From Tridacna crocea (taxonomy: Eukaryota; Mollusca; Bivalvia; Cardiida; Cardiidae), in NCBI GenBank assembly GCA_943736015.1, contig OX031063.1, positions 19,513,501-19,577,500 on the forward strand: a stretch of DNA of 64,000 nt, given 5' to 3'. A program made the translations under genes and the position numbers. Of the stretch, positions 53,601 to 63,449 are shown in pieces (the first letter of the stretch is position 1; the number at the start of each line of letters is the position of its first letter). The notes beneath the pieces were generated by a model, which saw nothing but the letters and a program-made list of their open reading frames with translations, did not search any database and was not told the origin of the DNA.

Positions 53601-54707
53601 CTATAATTTCTCTAAACTTTTGGGGTTTGTTAAAAGTTCACGGAGAATTCTCCACACTTGTTTTGCAGCATTGTCCATGGCTGTTGTCGATTTACCCTTA
53701 AATAAATCCACATTTGGTAGAAAGTAGTGCGGACATCGCCTGTTCTGTAGACAAGAGATCAGTTGTAGAAGAATGCCATTCAATCTGTCCCCTAGACAAG
53801 TATCGTCCCACTCCAACTCACGGGGATGTTTTTCACATTCATACAACAACAGAGTTTTTAAGTGGTATGAGCTGATCGGCTGACCTGGAACGTCGAAGTG
53901 TCGGTCACGTAAAGCTTTCAGTATACTCAAACATTTTCGCCTGCAACCTCCGTAAAGGAGTCTGTCTTCTGCGTATTTGAAAGACATAACCCAAGCATCG
54001 CCTTCTGCAGCACTTTGCTTGTCCTTCATATAAATACTTTCTTTTGATAAGAGATCGAATCCTTCCGTTTTAACCTCGGCTACTAAATTTGGATTGGGCC
54101 ATGGAATGTGTGGAATGGGCCAGTGTGCCGCGCTGCGAGCCCATATACCGCCGCATCTAAATGCTGGAGTAATTTGTACCACAAACCTCTCTTTGATTCT
54201 CAACTTTACTTCCGTGGTATCGGCCACCATTTTCACTATATCTCTGTAACTACACTTGTCGACAGCCTGTGCCACCAAGGTTTGAAACCTTGATCTGATT
54301 TTCCGAGCGGATAAGTAACCCGAGGCCGTGATAAACTCAACCCACAACGACATAGATCGTTTTCGACCGTCACTTAATTTCAATACAGCACAACCCGGGA
54401 TTGTTCCATCGTCCACAAAATTAAACACACCCATTTGATTGAGGTAAAGAACCACTTCAAACTCAGTGGGTGACAACACATCAAGTCCTTCATAACGTCC
54501 ATTGACTTCGTTCAGACTACTGATAAACCTGGGTTCTTGTACTTCAACCTCCTTTAGAACGTCTTGTACTACTTTACAAACTTCACGTATTGTCTTGATA
54601 ACACTACTCTGTCTCGAGTGGACCCTCTCATTATAGAACTTGTTAAGTTCGAACAGCACTTTCGACTGTTGTGCAAGCATGTCCGGAGAGTTACCGTCCA
54701 GAAGCAT
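53601..54707 (-). CDS. mab-21: Mab-21 family protein (MAB21L1/MAB21L2 orthologue), single exon
   Basis: An uninterrupted 368-codon frame that I recognise as close to vertebrate MAB21L1/2 along its whole length. The family has a cGAS-like nucleotidyltransferase fold and acts in eye, neural and body-wall development; enzymatic activity is unproven. Seen here: the N-terminal helix with KTIREVCKVV (residues 38-47), the core strand PTEFEVVLYL (80-89), the stretch GRKRSMSLWVEFITASGYLS (114-133), the helical C-terminal half with CLGDRLNGILLQLISCL (304-320) and the end NPKSLEKL. Where cGAS has Gly-Ser and Glu-x-Asp, this protein has Gly70-Arg71 and Glu82-x-Glu84, as in other MAB21L proteins. Start: Met1 has A at -3. 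Met10 (codon at 54678-54680, G at -3) matches the human start and gives 359 residues, the usual family length, so Met10 may be the real start. Arg60 matches human MAB21L2 Arg51, which is changed in eye malformation patients. No introns, as in vertebrates. Downstream lie a family A element and a family E double palindrome. Confidence 0.97.
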   Translation of the reverse strand: MLLDGNSPDMLAQQSKVLFELNKFYNERVHSRQSSVIKTIREVCKVVQDVLKEVEVQEPRFISSLNEVNGRYEGLDVLSPTEFEVVLYLNQMGVFNFVDDGTIPGCAVLKLSDGRKRSMSLWVEFITASGYLSARKIRSRFQTLVAQAVDKCSYRDIVKMVADTTEVKLRIKERFVVQITPAFRCGGIWARSAAHWPIPHIPWPNPNLVAEVKTEGFDLLSKESIYMKDKQSAAEGDAWVMSFKYAEDRLLYGGCRRKCLSILKALRDRHFDVPGQPISSYHLKTLLLYECEKHPRELEWDDTCLGDRLNGILLQLISCLQNRRCPHYFLPNVDLFKGKSTTAMDNAAKQVWRILRELLTNPKSLEKL

Positions 54708-55074
54708 TGTTTACAAAACGTTTTCTAACAACGCACATGAACTACTACCGTCTGTTCGCTATAGATATTGTATGTATGTGTTAACTATGAAAGTAAAAAG
54801 CACATATGTTAATCACATAAACCAATTCAATCCGCTAACAAGTTACTGCCACACGCAAATCCAAAGATTTAATACGTTTGAAAAGTATGTTGACGTCGAT
54901 GGCTTCTCAAGGAGTCCTGGTCGCGGTACGTCTTGCTGTGGCGAAACATTCACTGGAGTGTGTCGCACACATGCAGTTCCTGTTTTTATTCCAAATAGCT
55001 GGAAAATAGAGCGATACTATCCCCAACAATCTACAAAATCAACAAAGTGCTGTAAATCATTGTAAAGTTTGTCT
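54708..55074. other. Upstream region of mab-21
   Basis: Probable 5' UTR and proximal regulatory DNA of mab-21. A 141-codon frame runs through 54640-55065 on the plus strand, overlapping the start of mab-21. It has no recognisable domain and looks like chance. No repeat copy was recognised here, unlike most of the window, which fits functional constraint. Confidence 0.4.
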
Positions 55075-55190
55075 AGCCAATCGGGGAGCTACGTGACGCT
55101 ACACTAATTAGCCGTAGGAAGTGTCTTTTTACTCATTGGTAAAGAATTAATTTAGCCCAGTCAGAAAACTCCTCCCCTTATGTCTGAGCT
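55075..55190. promoter_or_regulatory. Possible bidirectional promoter upstream of mab-21
   Basis: This interval is 370-480 bp upstream of the mab-21 start. It holds a CCAAT box (55077-55081), a CRE-like ACGTGACG (55091-55098), a homeodomain-type TAATTA (55105-55110), an inverted CCAAT (ATTGG, 55135-55139) and CTCCGCC near 55189, in the least AT-rich stretch nearby. No TATA box is convincing. The role is inferred from position and motif clustering only. Confidence 0.3.
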
Positions 55191-55449
55191 CCGCCTACAT
55201 AATTCAGAAAATATGAAATCGATGGCTGTTACAAGTTGCCTATTGGATCTAGCTGATTTGTACAGTGAAAATGAAGAGATGGTACGCGACGACGTTGACC
55301 CCGCGGGGCACCATGCTGGGGAGGTGACGTTATCTGCCATCAAACTACAGGGATCCCCGGGGGGCTGGCTGATACCCGGCTCCATAGTGCACATCAGCAA
55401 CTTCTGTTTATATAGGACTGTGACTGTTTGTGAAATAAATATACATTGA
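55180..55449 (+). CDS. Weak candidate small ORF divergent from mab-21
   Basis: An 89-codon ATG frame starting about 470 bp upstream of mab-21 on the opposite strand. I do not recognise it. The first half is acidic (SENEEMVRDDVDP), the middle has GHHAGEVTLSAIKLQGSPGG, and there is no signal peptide or membrane segment. An AATAAA sits at about 55435, inside the last codons, so any transcript ending there would be very short. The DNA is richer in GC than its surroundings (CCGCGGGG, ATCCCCGGGGGGC), which could reflect a promoter-associated CpG-rich patch that is open by chance. The opposite strand is also open over 55161-55400, which weakens the coding case. It could be a divergent transcript, a first exon, or noise. 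Confidence 0.18.
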   Translation: MSELRLHNSENMKSMAVTSCLLDLADLYSENEEMVRDDVDPAGHHAGEVTLSAIKLQGSPGGWLIPGSIVHISNFCLYRTVTVCEINIH

Positions 55450-56640
55450 TGGAAATTGTTTGTTTTTGATCTTTATAAGAGTGTTTTTATTATTATTTAT
55501 AAAGCGATATATCAGTTCGTTCGATTATGCAATAATTATAGGAGAAAATTTGCCTATATAAAATAGTTTAGCGGCATTTCCGATTTGCAGCTCCAATAAA
55601 AAAGTATTTCGCGACTAAACAGTTAGATCTATGATCTAAGATTGTGGATTTAAAAATGTTCATTTATCCTTTATGAGTATAGGGACCTTTCGAGTTTTTT
55701 TTTTTTCTCGATAATCCGAGATAACCGATAATTCAAACGAACTTTAGCTCGTTTGTCGTATAAAGATTATAAAGATTTCGATGTATTTTTGTAATAGTTT
55801 TGATATTTATAAATGTAAGTCTGTATTTTTCTCGGCTCTTGCTAAGTCGATTTAGAGCAATTACCTTCTAAATATGTAAATTTGGTTTGAGTAAATGCTG
55901 CTAAATAAAGAGTAAACAATTTAAAAAGAAACTTCTTTTGCTGGTTTCATTTAAAGGTCGGCCCAAGATCAAGCACTACATTCGTATAGGCTAATCTTGT
56001 ATGCTCTTTGCTTCTGTGGGGATGTTTTTGTTGACTATTTACTGTTATGAGTCATCGGGATAAGATTCAAAGAAAAAAATACGGACAAATCTGTTATTCA
56101 AAGTTGACTGATTTTAAAGTATCTTTTTCCAACCAGACAAGTTTTACAACAGTATGACAAAAGAAGTTGCTCGAACTATGTTTATATTACATACGTTTCA
56201 GTGCTGAATTTAGTTTGATTATTCATATTTTGCCGGAACCCTTAATAAATGTATTGTTACAAATTTGGTTCTAGAAAAAGAAACTGTCTGAAGATAAGAT
56301 ATTTTAAGCATACGTTGCAGATACGAAAATAACCAGTTTTGATAAATTTGATGAGCAAACAGAACTATTGTTCCAAACTATTTGCAGAATGTTTTTACCC
56401 CTCTGTTTTACGGAAACATTCCAAATGAGGGCATTAGTTCTCACGCGATGGACAACATGATGACAATTATCTCTGTGTACAGCGTGGATCGAGATCGGAC
56501 GGTATAAAACGTGCAGCCTTATTGATCTACTCTGTCTGATATTTGATGAAATATACGAAAAACAAAGTTTGACTTACTGAAAATAGGTTTTCTCTTATCA
56601 GAAAATATATTAGAGAAAATCTATCAAACAAGGGCAGTGG
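55450..56640. other. No gene recognised; worn family C remnants
   Basis: Weak C-like hairpins at about 55961-56010 (GGCCCAAGATCAAGCACTAC, GGCTAATCTTGTATGC) and 56478-56540 (AGCGTGGATCGAGATCGGAC, GTGCAGCCTTATTGATCTAC, TCTGTCTG). Confidence 0.4.
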
Positions 56641-56780
56641 TTAAAAAATAAATGTATGTGCATGCGCTTCTTTAACCGTCTGCCTGATCTGCCAATTTGA
56701 GGCTCTTCCATTTCAGAAGCAAATAAAGATATGATGTCAAAAATATGGAAAAATAAGACTACAAATACCTGATTGAGTGG

Positions 56781-56841
56781 AAAACATTGTGGGAAAAGGA
56801 GAAATTGCTCGTTACGAGCAATTTCTCCTCTTCCCACAATG
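56781..56841. mobile_element. Hairpin intermediate between families A and B
   Basis: Left arm 56781-56812, centre T at 56813, right arm 56814-56841. Outer stem is A-type (GTGGGAAAAGGAGAAA), inner stem and apex B-type (ATTGCTCGTTACGAGCAAT). One mismatch in the stem. Confidence 0.92.
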
Positions 56842-57103
56842 CGAGTTTTAACAACCGACAGGTAAATGTCCTTGGAAAATAATTGTGGGGAAAGTGAGAT
56901 ATGTTACTAAAAATTGAAATTTGACTTTTGCAAAGGTAGAAAGCATTATTGGAAAAAAAAGAAAATGCTGGTGACCAGCACTGTCTCCTTTTTCGTCAGT
57001 TTTCTTTACCATAACAGAGAATTGATGCTTACACTAATTTCAAATTTGTCGTTGGAAACCGCTTTCAGTTCTAAAGAATCTAAATTTTGCCGCATGGTGA
57101 AGA
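56842..57103. mobile_element. Family A mosaic with a right-right recombinant
   Basis: Begins as an internal left piece (CGAGTTTTAACAACCGACAG, AAAATAATTGTGGGGAAAGT), then switches to an inverted right half (CTAAAAATTGAAATTTGACT, GGTAGAAAGCATTATTGG), passes the apex GCTGGTGACCAGC, and ends as a forward right half (CCGCTTTCAGTTCTAAAGAA, TTGCCGCATGGTGAAG). Confidence 0.65.
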
Positions 57104-57223
57104 CCTGAATATTGAAATACGTTTGAGAAAGGGCTGCCGAATTTTGCGCACCTTTACAAATATCAAACTCATATAGCATTTTGTAGCTATTTTGCAACAG
57201 TAACTGTTGTGAACAGCCCTTTG

Positions 57224-57677
57224 ATATATATGTCGTAGTCCAAACTGGAATCCAGGCAGATCCGGAATCTGCCTAGACCAAACTGGAATTTGTCTATAAC
57301 AAATCAGGATACTAGCTTAGCTAGGCAGCTCTACAATCTGCCTAAACCAAATTTTGATAATTTCTCATTGACTATAGGGCGTCTACATATGAATCATCTT
57401 ACTTTTAAACGTAAACCCCAAAATAAACGAAGTTTTAGTCAGAAATTCAGAGTGAATATAAATTTTGAATGTTTTGAAAACAGAGCGATTGTGGAAAAAT
57501 CATATAAAATGCTTTAATTGAAAATACCTCTCAATTGTAAACATAATTAAATCAATATGTTTAAAAAAAAAATATTAGAAAACGATGCATTTTGATTTAC
57601 ACAAAATTTGAATTCTAGTTTGGTCTAGGCAGATTCCGGATCTGCCTAGATTCCAATCTGGCCTACGACATATATAT
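57224..57677. mobile_element. Family K element with long terminal inverted repeats
   Basis: Terminal repeats of about 65 bp: ATATATATGTCGTAG at 57224-57238 and its exact complement CTACGACATATATAT at 57663-57677. Inside each repeat is a smaller palindrome, GGCAGATCCGGAATCTGCC, then TAGACCAAACT. A third GGCAG-type motif is at about 57325. The interior is AT-rich; the 75-codon frame at 57290-57517 is unlike a transposase. The element fits a non-autonomous DNA transposon. Confidence 0.9.
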
Positions 57678-57696
57678 GAATTATCAACGGGAACTG

Positions 57697-57892
57697 ACCC
57701 ATTACCGAACAGTCTCCAGTTTTAAGGACAGTGCACATGGAAAGCCATCATTTTCTCCTTTTCCCACACACAAGGTATTCTTTCCTTTACAAAAATGCCG
57801 AAATTTCAATTTTTGAGTGATACTTACTTCTTTGTCTGCAAGGTTGTCTCAAGTCGGACAATTCTGAAAGTTTTCGTTCTATAAAGAGTTAA
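57697..57892 (+). mobile_element. Family A element, left hairpin arm lost
   Basis: GACCCATTACCGAACAGTCT, CCAGTTTTAAGGACAGTG, CATCATTTTCTCCTTTTCCC, CTTTGTCTGCAAGGTTGTCT, ATAAAGAGTTAA. Confidence 0.75.
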
Positions 57893-58791
57893 AAGTTAAT
57901 TGAATAAACTTTAATCACCGTTGCAAAAGGAGATGTTAGCGGAAAGTTGACCAACCTATACGTCAATTTTCAAGAGATTTACCGTGAATTGCTTCCTAAA
58001 GATAGAAGATTAATTGATGTAGGTTGTTTCATTGTTTGGAAATATTAAGATTTTAATTATTGGAGTTTTGTGTTATTGAGTTAATTTTGTTTCTGAAAGG
58101 TCATTTATTAGTCTTGAATTAACGTCCGCCTCTCTTCCAAAATTATCAGTGGGGAAAAAGACGGAATTTGTTTTAAATGAGCCCCATTCTCAGATGGTAT
58201 TTATGATATTTTAAACACACCTTTAATTGATAGAGAAATATTGTAAGTATTTCACTGTCTTTAATTAAGTGTAACTCGATACATCAGAAATACCAGACTT
58301 GAAAGCTGGTCTCAAATATTTTTCTCTGCTTTTATTACCGTTTCTGTCCGCGGTCAAGAGAGAACTCGCCTTGAGAGAACGGTTTATTAAGTGTGAGAAC
58401 ATTATAATAAATGGGTATTATTCGAATCCATAAGTAGATCTATATTTAAGCGGTATCAATTTTTCGGTATGGTTTTACAAATTTTGAATTAAGACTGGGC
58501 ATTCATAGGTTTAAGCGCTGGAAGAAAGCGATTTTGTAGGTTTTTTTTTTTTTCGTTTAAAAAAAATACTTGTCTTACCAAAGCCATATATTCTCTTGTG
58601 TACAACTTGATCTGGAAAAGACTGTGCTTTTATATATTTCATTTTGCAAGTTTTGGAATTCTTGTTTCTATCCAACACCGTGCAATCGAAAATTGTGTTT
58701 AGAATTTTATTTAGGGAAAAATATCTTTTTAAACGTGCGATGAACCCGTGCACAATCAAAACAAGTAAATACTACAGTAGCTACCTTAAAT
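57893..58791. other. No gene recognised
   Basis: AT-rich; opposing frames at 58511-58829 are unrecognised. Confidence 0.4.
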
Positions 58792-59009
58792 TTAACTCAT
58801 TACCAAACGACAAAATTTTAGACACTTAATAAGGCAAACACTTGCTAACGAAAAATACGGGTTGCTCAATATGTGGAATTTGTCTCTAAAAAGGTCAGAG
58901 AAAAAAACATTGCTGGACAAGGAGATAATGTTTGTTACCAGCATTTTCTCCTTGTTTCATATTTTCAAAAGCCTTAACGGTTTTTTAAAACACTGGGTTG
59001 TATATTTAA
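58792..59009 (-). mobile_element. Family A element, reverse
   Basis: TTAACTCATTACCAAACGAC to GTTGTATATTTAA. The hairpin has ACAAGGAGATAATGTTTGTT against CCAGCATTTTCTCCTTGTTT: G-to-C style change CAAGG / CCTTG made on both arms. Confidence 0.85.
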
Positions 59010-59640
59010 CGGTTTCAGGCTATACTATGTAAAGATAAATAAGTGTATATAATTTGTGCAAGGTTGATAATTTGAAAAATTATTTTATGATAAAATATAC
59101 GAATATCAGATAATGTTTAAAGTAATTGAGAATAAATTGTATGATAAAAAGTATATGTATATTAGGTAACGTTTTATTGATAATAAATATGTAGTATTAC
59201 AATTGCTATGTAATTTCCTCCACGAACGAAACCTTGATTTCTAAACTTAATTCGATTTATTATCCAAAACATTGCAGGAAAATATTAACAGATGTTTAAT
59301 CACTGTCACATTTTAAGATACCTAAAAAAAAGTCCTCCTAATCACTGAAATGATTTATTTCCTCAATATTTATATATTGAAATATGTTATATAATATATG
59401 TTGCATGCTTTGTAATTATTTGTAATGACCGTTGAACGTGTTTGCTTTTGTGTCAAAATAAAACATCTGTTCTGTTCTGATTTCTGCGCAGTAATTAGTA
59501 TTATCCAGTTAATGAAATGCAAAGTCATATAATCTAGAGTCGGTATTCGATAAAAAGAGAGAGAGAGAAAAAAAAAAAGTAACAAATAACAAAACAGTGT
59601 TGCAAGTAAAATGTCCCAAGATACTGCCTGAACCGGAATT
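59010..59640. other. No gene recognised
   Basis: Very AT-rich with GATAATAAATATG-like runs; a GAGAGAGAG tract followed by an A-run is near 59558-59578. Confidence 0.45.
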
Positions 59641-59775
59641 TTCTACCGTCTTTTCCCGAGACTGTTTTCTAATTTTTCAAACACACATTTCACTTTTTGA
59701 GTCACAGATTTTTTTCGTCTACAAATGTTTCGAATTTGGACGTTTTCTAAAATTTAGTCTGATGAAAAAGATAAT
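59641..59775 (+). mobile_element. Family A fragment, right half, first of an inverted pair
   Basis: TTTTCCCGAGACTGTTTTCT, GTCTACAAATGTTTCGAATT, TTTCTAAAATTTAGTCTGAT. Confidence 0.65.
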
Positions 59776-60010
59776 CCTATCAAACGATAAAACTTTTAAG
59801 GCTTGTCTAAAGTTAAAGCGTCTTCAGACAACAACAACAAAAAAAAAGATACAAAAGTTGAAATGTGTTTTTTTTTTTGAAATTAGAAAACATTGTAGGA
59901 AAAGGAGAAAATGCTGGTTACCAGCATTTTCCCCTTTTCCTGCAATGTTTTCTAAAGCTTTCTTTCTCAAGGTTGTTAAAACTCTTAATTGTGTGGAAAA
60001 AGAGTTTAAT
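59772..60010 (-). mobile_element. Family A element, reverse, second of an inverted pair
   Basis: ATAATCCTATCAAACGATAA to GTGTGGAAAAAGAGTTTAA. Hairpin complete (TAGGAAAAGGAGAAAATGCT against AGCATTTTCCCCTTTTCCTG), apex GCTGGTTACCAGC. The 177-codon frame at 59597-60130 runs through both copies and is not a gene. Confidence 0.88.
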
Positions 60011-60235
60011 GCGGTAATATCGAGTGTAGAACTATTTCCCGGAACACGACGCCGATCGCGTGTTATGTCTCGAAATTTGCATAAATGGCGAAATAATTAT
60101 GAAATAATGGACGCCGCGTTCCGTCCCTAAACGATTGATCCCATTATAGAGTCATGTTGATCGATCCATTATATTTTTCTTGTTTTGGATTTTGTTGTTA
60201 TTGTTGTAGAAAAAAGTCCGGTTTGTTTTGACGAA

Positions 60236-60429
60236 TTTATTTTCTCTCTACCGTATAATCTAGAGTTTTACTCTCCATTAAGAAAAAAAAAAAGGTCATT
60301 TCTCCTTTCCCGACAATGTTTTCAAGCCGTTCAAGAAAAGTATTTTTCATTTGAGCAACGTTAGATTGGTTGTCAGCAGATGCTTTGAAAATGGACCAGT
60401 TTAAGATTTTGTCGTTTGGAAAAAAAAGT
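60236..60429 (+). mobile_element. Family A element, left hairpin arm lost
   Basis: TCTCTACCGTATAATCTAGA, TTTTACTCTCCATTAAG, ATTTCTCCTTTCCCGACAAT, GTCAGCAGATGCTTTGAAAA, TTTTGTCGTTTGGAAAAA. Confidence 0.75.
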
Positions 60430-60688
60430 GCGTGTGGAGTATTTTTTCAAATCCGTGTCTGCATTTTACATTAATAAAGCCCTTCTTTTGGTTGAAATAT
60501 TATATCATTTAAAATGAACAGAACACTGTAAAACAGTTTGTTTCTAAGCGTAGCTCGCTCATTTTCCCATAATGATTTCTAGAGTTGCTACTCCGTAGAT
60601 TTGCGAACATTCGTAATATTTATACAATTATTAGTTAATTGACTTTTTATATAGATTTTCACCGAACTGTCACAGCTTAATGAAATAC

Positions 60689-60939
60689 TATGTGACCCAC
60701 CACGCAAAAAGGGACCATCTGAACAAAATCATCAACTAGATGAAATCAGATCAACGATAGTGCAGGTCAGTTTAAGCTGATAGTTCAAAATTGATTGTAT
60801 AACAAGGCAGAAAGACCATGTTCCATACAGAAAATGCCATAAAAGTGAACAACGTCGACCCGGGTCAGACTGAGTCGCGCAGTCTGACCAAAGTTGACAC
60901 TTCGAAGTTCGACCCTTTTTGCGTGGCGGGGGTCACATA
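60689..60939. mobile_element. Family F element, copy 2, with terminal inverted repeats
   Basis: TATGTGACCCACCACGCAAA start against TTTTGCGTGGCGGGGGTCAC end. Inner hairpin GGGTCAGACTGAGTCGCGCAGTC-type, with the left inner arm partly broken (CAGACTGAGTCGCGCAGTCT). GACCATGTTCCATACAGAAA and ATGCCATAAAAGTG match the right flank of copy 1 inverted. Confidence 0.88.
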
Positions 60940-61139
60940 TCCATAAAACCGCGATAATTCACATCATATAATAGGAAACTAATGTAAAACCTCGGGATTG
61001 CACGTCCACATCAGAAAACTGGTTCGACTTACAGATAAAAAATAGATTATAGAAAGGCGTACATGGTATGCGTTCATCAATTTATACCAATAGCTTTTTC
61101 ATTGTAGATTTTTTTAAAATAAAGACGCTTGCATGCTTC
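60940..61139. other. No gene recognised
   Basis: AT-rich, nothing supported. Confidence 0.35.
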
Positions 61140-61259
61140 ATAAAAAAAGCTCAAGTTTGAAACATATTTTCTTTTTTTCGACTTTCTGAATTCAAGAGAC
61201 GAAGTTCAGTTTTAATCAACAAAATCATTAAAACCCGGGATTGTGTGGGAAAGTGTTAA
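61140..61259 (-). mobile_element. Family A fragment, reverse, left-type end
   Basis: ATCATTAAAACCCGGGATTG, TGTGGGAAAGTGTTAA is a clear left-type end; the preceding hairpin is unrecognisable. Confidence 0.55.
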
Positions 61260-61546
61260 GGCTTTAAGAGTCCACTTAGTTGCATTTACGACCATTTAAC
61301 GGCAGATACACGTTCAGGTATGATTTGCATAGTTGATAGCGCGTAAATTACGTCGATTGTCTAATTAAAGCATTTGCTGATTTAATTAATGTTCAATCTA
61401 ATGCAAAAACATGCATTAACCTTTGGCTTGTTGCTGATAAATAATAGGAAAAGTCTATCAAAGAATGCAGATTTTGATGGCTACGCTGCTTTTTCTTTCT
61501 TTTTTTTTAACACTTAGACTGCTCAGCGCGACTCTGTGGGCTCTTA
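61260..61546. other. No gene recognised
   Basis: AT-rich with a T-run near 61497-61508. Confidence 0.35.
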
Positions 61547-61612
61547 CGGACAGTGTAGATCAAGATCAGACTGCACAGAACGTGCAGTCTGATCTTGGAT
61601 TTAAACTGTCCA
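61547..61612. mobile_element. Family C hairpin
   Basis: GGACAGTGTAGATCAAGATC, AGACTGCAC, AGAAC, GTGCAGTCTGATCTTGGATT, TAAACTGTCC. The arms match apart from one change (TTTAAAC) and one missing base. Confidence 0.93.
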
Positions 61613-62424
61613 ACACTGCGAGATTTCTCCGAATAACAAACTTTGTAAAATATATACTGCGTTTTCACTATTGGCAGGAAATATAGTTTAATTTATTTAT
61701 TATAACCGGAAGGGACGACGCATAACAGCTATGATATTGTTACGAAAAGTAGATCCTAAATTTATCCTTTGGATGTGTAGCGCGACTCTGTTCGTTTTTA
61801 ATGCGATGTTACAAGTCTGGTCTTGAATGTACAGTGCACTATACATGTACTTTGCAAATTCATCGAAAAGAAAATTTGGTCGAGTTAGTATTTTGGGTTA
61901 CAGCACCAGGGTTATTTATTGTCTACAATATTTTCGGTAAACACAAGTAGGTCCAGGACTGAAGAAAGAGTTAAAAGCGAATTCGGATTATCCAAACTTT
62001 TTGTTCATTTTTTTTTCCCTTCTACAAAAATGAAGTATATTCACTGTTCAGATTGTTTCGTCTATAATCGAGACATTACTATTTAAGTAGCTTTCCAAGA
62101 ACTGAAACGAAAAGTACAATGAAATAATTTTAGGTTACACTCTATTGTTCAGATACCAATGTTTGTAAGAAAATAACGTTACTGTAATCCCAACAGCACC
62201 AATTAAAGACTTAACACAATTCGCTTTTATGTCTCTCTTCGTGAGATAGGTAAAAAAAACGAAAAGAATGATTTCAATTTTGTTTCCACCACAGTTAGTG
62301 TTGATGTCCATACAAGTACATACATTTTATAGTGCAAGTTTGATTTTTATTTTTTAGCTTGAAAGGCAGTGAGATAACTCCATACCAACCGAAAAAGTCT
62401 ATACCAACAGAAAAAGGATACTGT
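61613..62424. other. No gene recognised; faint family A traces
   Basis: Near 61905-61975, TCTACAATATTTTCGGTAAA and AAGAAAGAGTTAAAAG could be a worn A end. No gene. Confidence 0.3.
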
Positions 62425-62619
62425 GACAACAATTCGAAATTGAAAGCACTTGCAGGCGACAAATAACACATGGCTAAAATGTTAGGTTTGTCTTTGAAAG
62501 CGTAGAAAACGAAGCGGGAAAAGGGATATTCCTCCTTTTCGTTCAACTTTTTCAAAAGTTTTCCTCCACATGGCTGTTAAATACTGGATGTTTTTTTTTT
62601 TTGTTTATAAAAGATTAAC
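62425..62619 (-). mobile_element. Family A element, reverse, apex lost
   Basis: GAAATTGAAAGCACTTGCAG, GCGACAAATAACACATGGCT, GTAGAAAACGAAGCGGGAAA joined to GGGATATTCCTCCTTTTCGT, then CTGTTAAATACTGGATG, TATAAAAGATTAA. Confidence 0.75.
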
Positions 62620-62751
62620 ATGAAGCAGGCCGTCGAATCGAACATATAAATGTGTGTAATAATTTGTTGCGCATTGATTTGATCGACTTCGGTTTATAAC
62701 CATGCAGAACAAAGGAAGAAGTTCATAAAAATAGGAATATTCAAAATGAAT

Positions 62752-62983
62752 CAAAACTCTTTACCATACAACCCCGAGTTTGAACGACCATGGCAGATAA
62801 GGATTTTGAGAATATAGTGGAAAAGGAGAAACTGCATTTCCTTTTTTTCCCCATTATGTTTTCTACCTCATCGAAAGAAAAAAAATCCATTTCAAAAAAT
62901 ATTTGAGCTACTTTGAAATTGTTGTCTGGAAATCATTTTAATTTGTACCAGTCTATATTTTTTTCCATTTGGTAAAGAGTCAA
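62752..62983 (+). mobile_element. Family A element
   Basis: CAAAACTCTTTACCATACAA to TTTGGTAAAGAGTCAA. Hairpin GTGGAAAAGGAGAAACTGCA with the inner apex deleted (CATTTCCTTTTTTTCCCC). Confidence 0.85.
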
Positions 62984-63103
62984 CGATAGCGTAGAAATGT
63001 GTCACCGGAACTTCGTAAAGAAAATTGAACACGTGCAACTGGAAGCGATGGAATTATTTATAAATGTTTTGATGGTTTATGGTAGTAGAAACCCAGTCAA
63101 CCC

Positions 63104-63351
63104 TTAACCCTTTACTCCATAGATACTCAATTCAACGCACTGCTTGTAGGAGCCTTTGGAAAACATTGTGGCGAAAGGTGAAATTGCTCGTCACGAGCAA
63201 TTTTCACAGTCACGAGCAATTTCACCTTTTGCCACAATGTTTTCTATGCTATCAAAAGGCATCATATACACATAAGAATCAGCTTCATCCTTGCTGTTAT
63301 TTAGGGTCAGTTAGAGATGCTATAGAAATGCCTTATGGGGTAAAGTGTTAA
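63104..63351 (-). mobile_element. Family B element, reverse, with duplicated apex arm
   Basis: TTAACCCTTTACTCCATAGA to GGGGTAAAGTGTTAA. After GCTCGTCACGAGCAATTTTC, ACAG joins a second TCACGAGCAATTTCACC, so the right apex arm is present twice. Confidence 0.93.
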
Positions 63352-63449
63352 CCTACTATATAAATGAAATAAAACCTTGAAACCGACAGTAAAACAAATA
63401 ATTCTGCTATTCCAAAGATTTGTATTAGGGGGGAAACATTTCCTTGTCG

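Noticed and set aside
54640..55065. 141-codon plus-strand frame overlapping the mab-21 start
   Set aside because: It overlaps the conserved mab-21 N-terminus on the other strand, and its protein resembles nothing I know.
59597..60130. 177-codon plus-strand frame
   Set aside because: Composed of a family A fragment, an A-run and a second family A copy.
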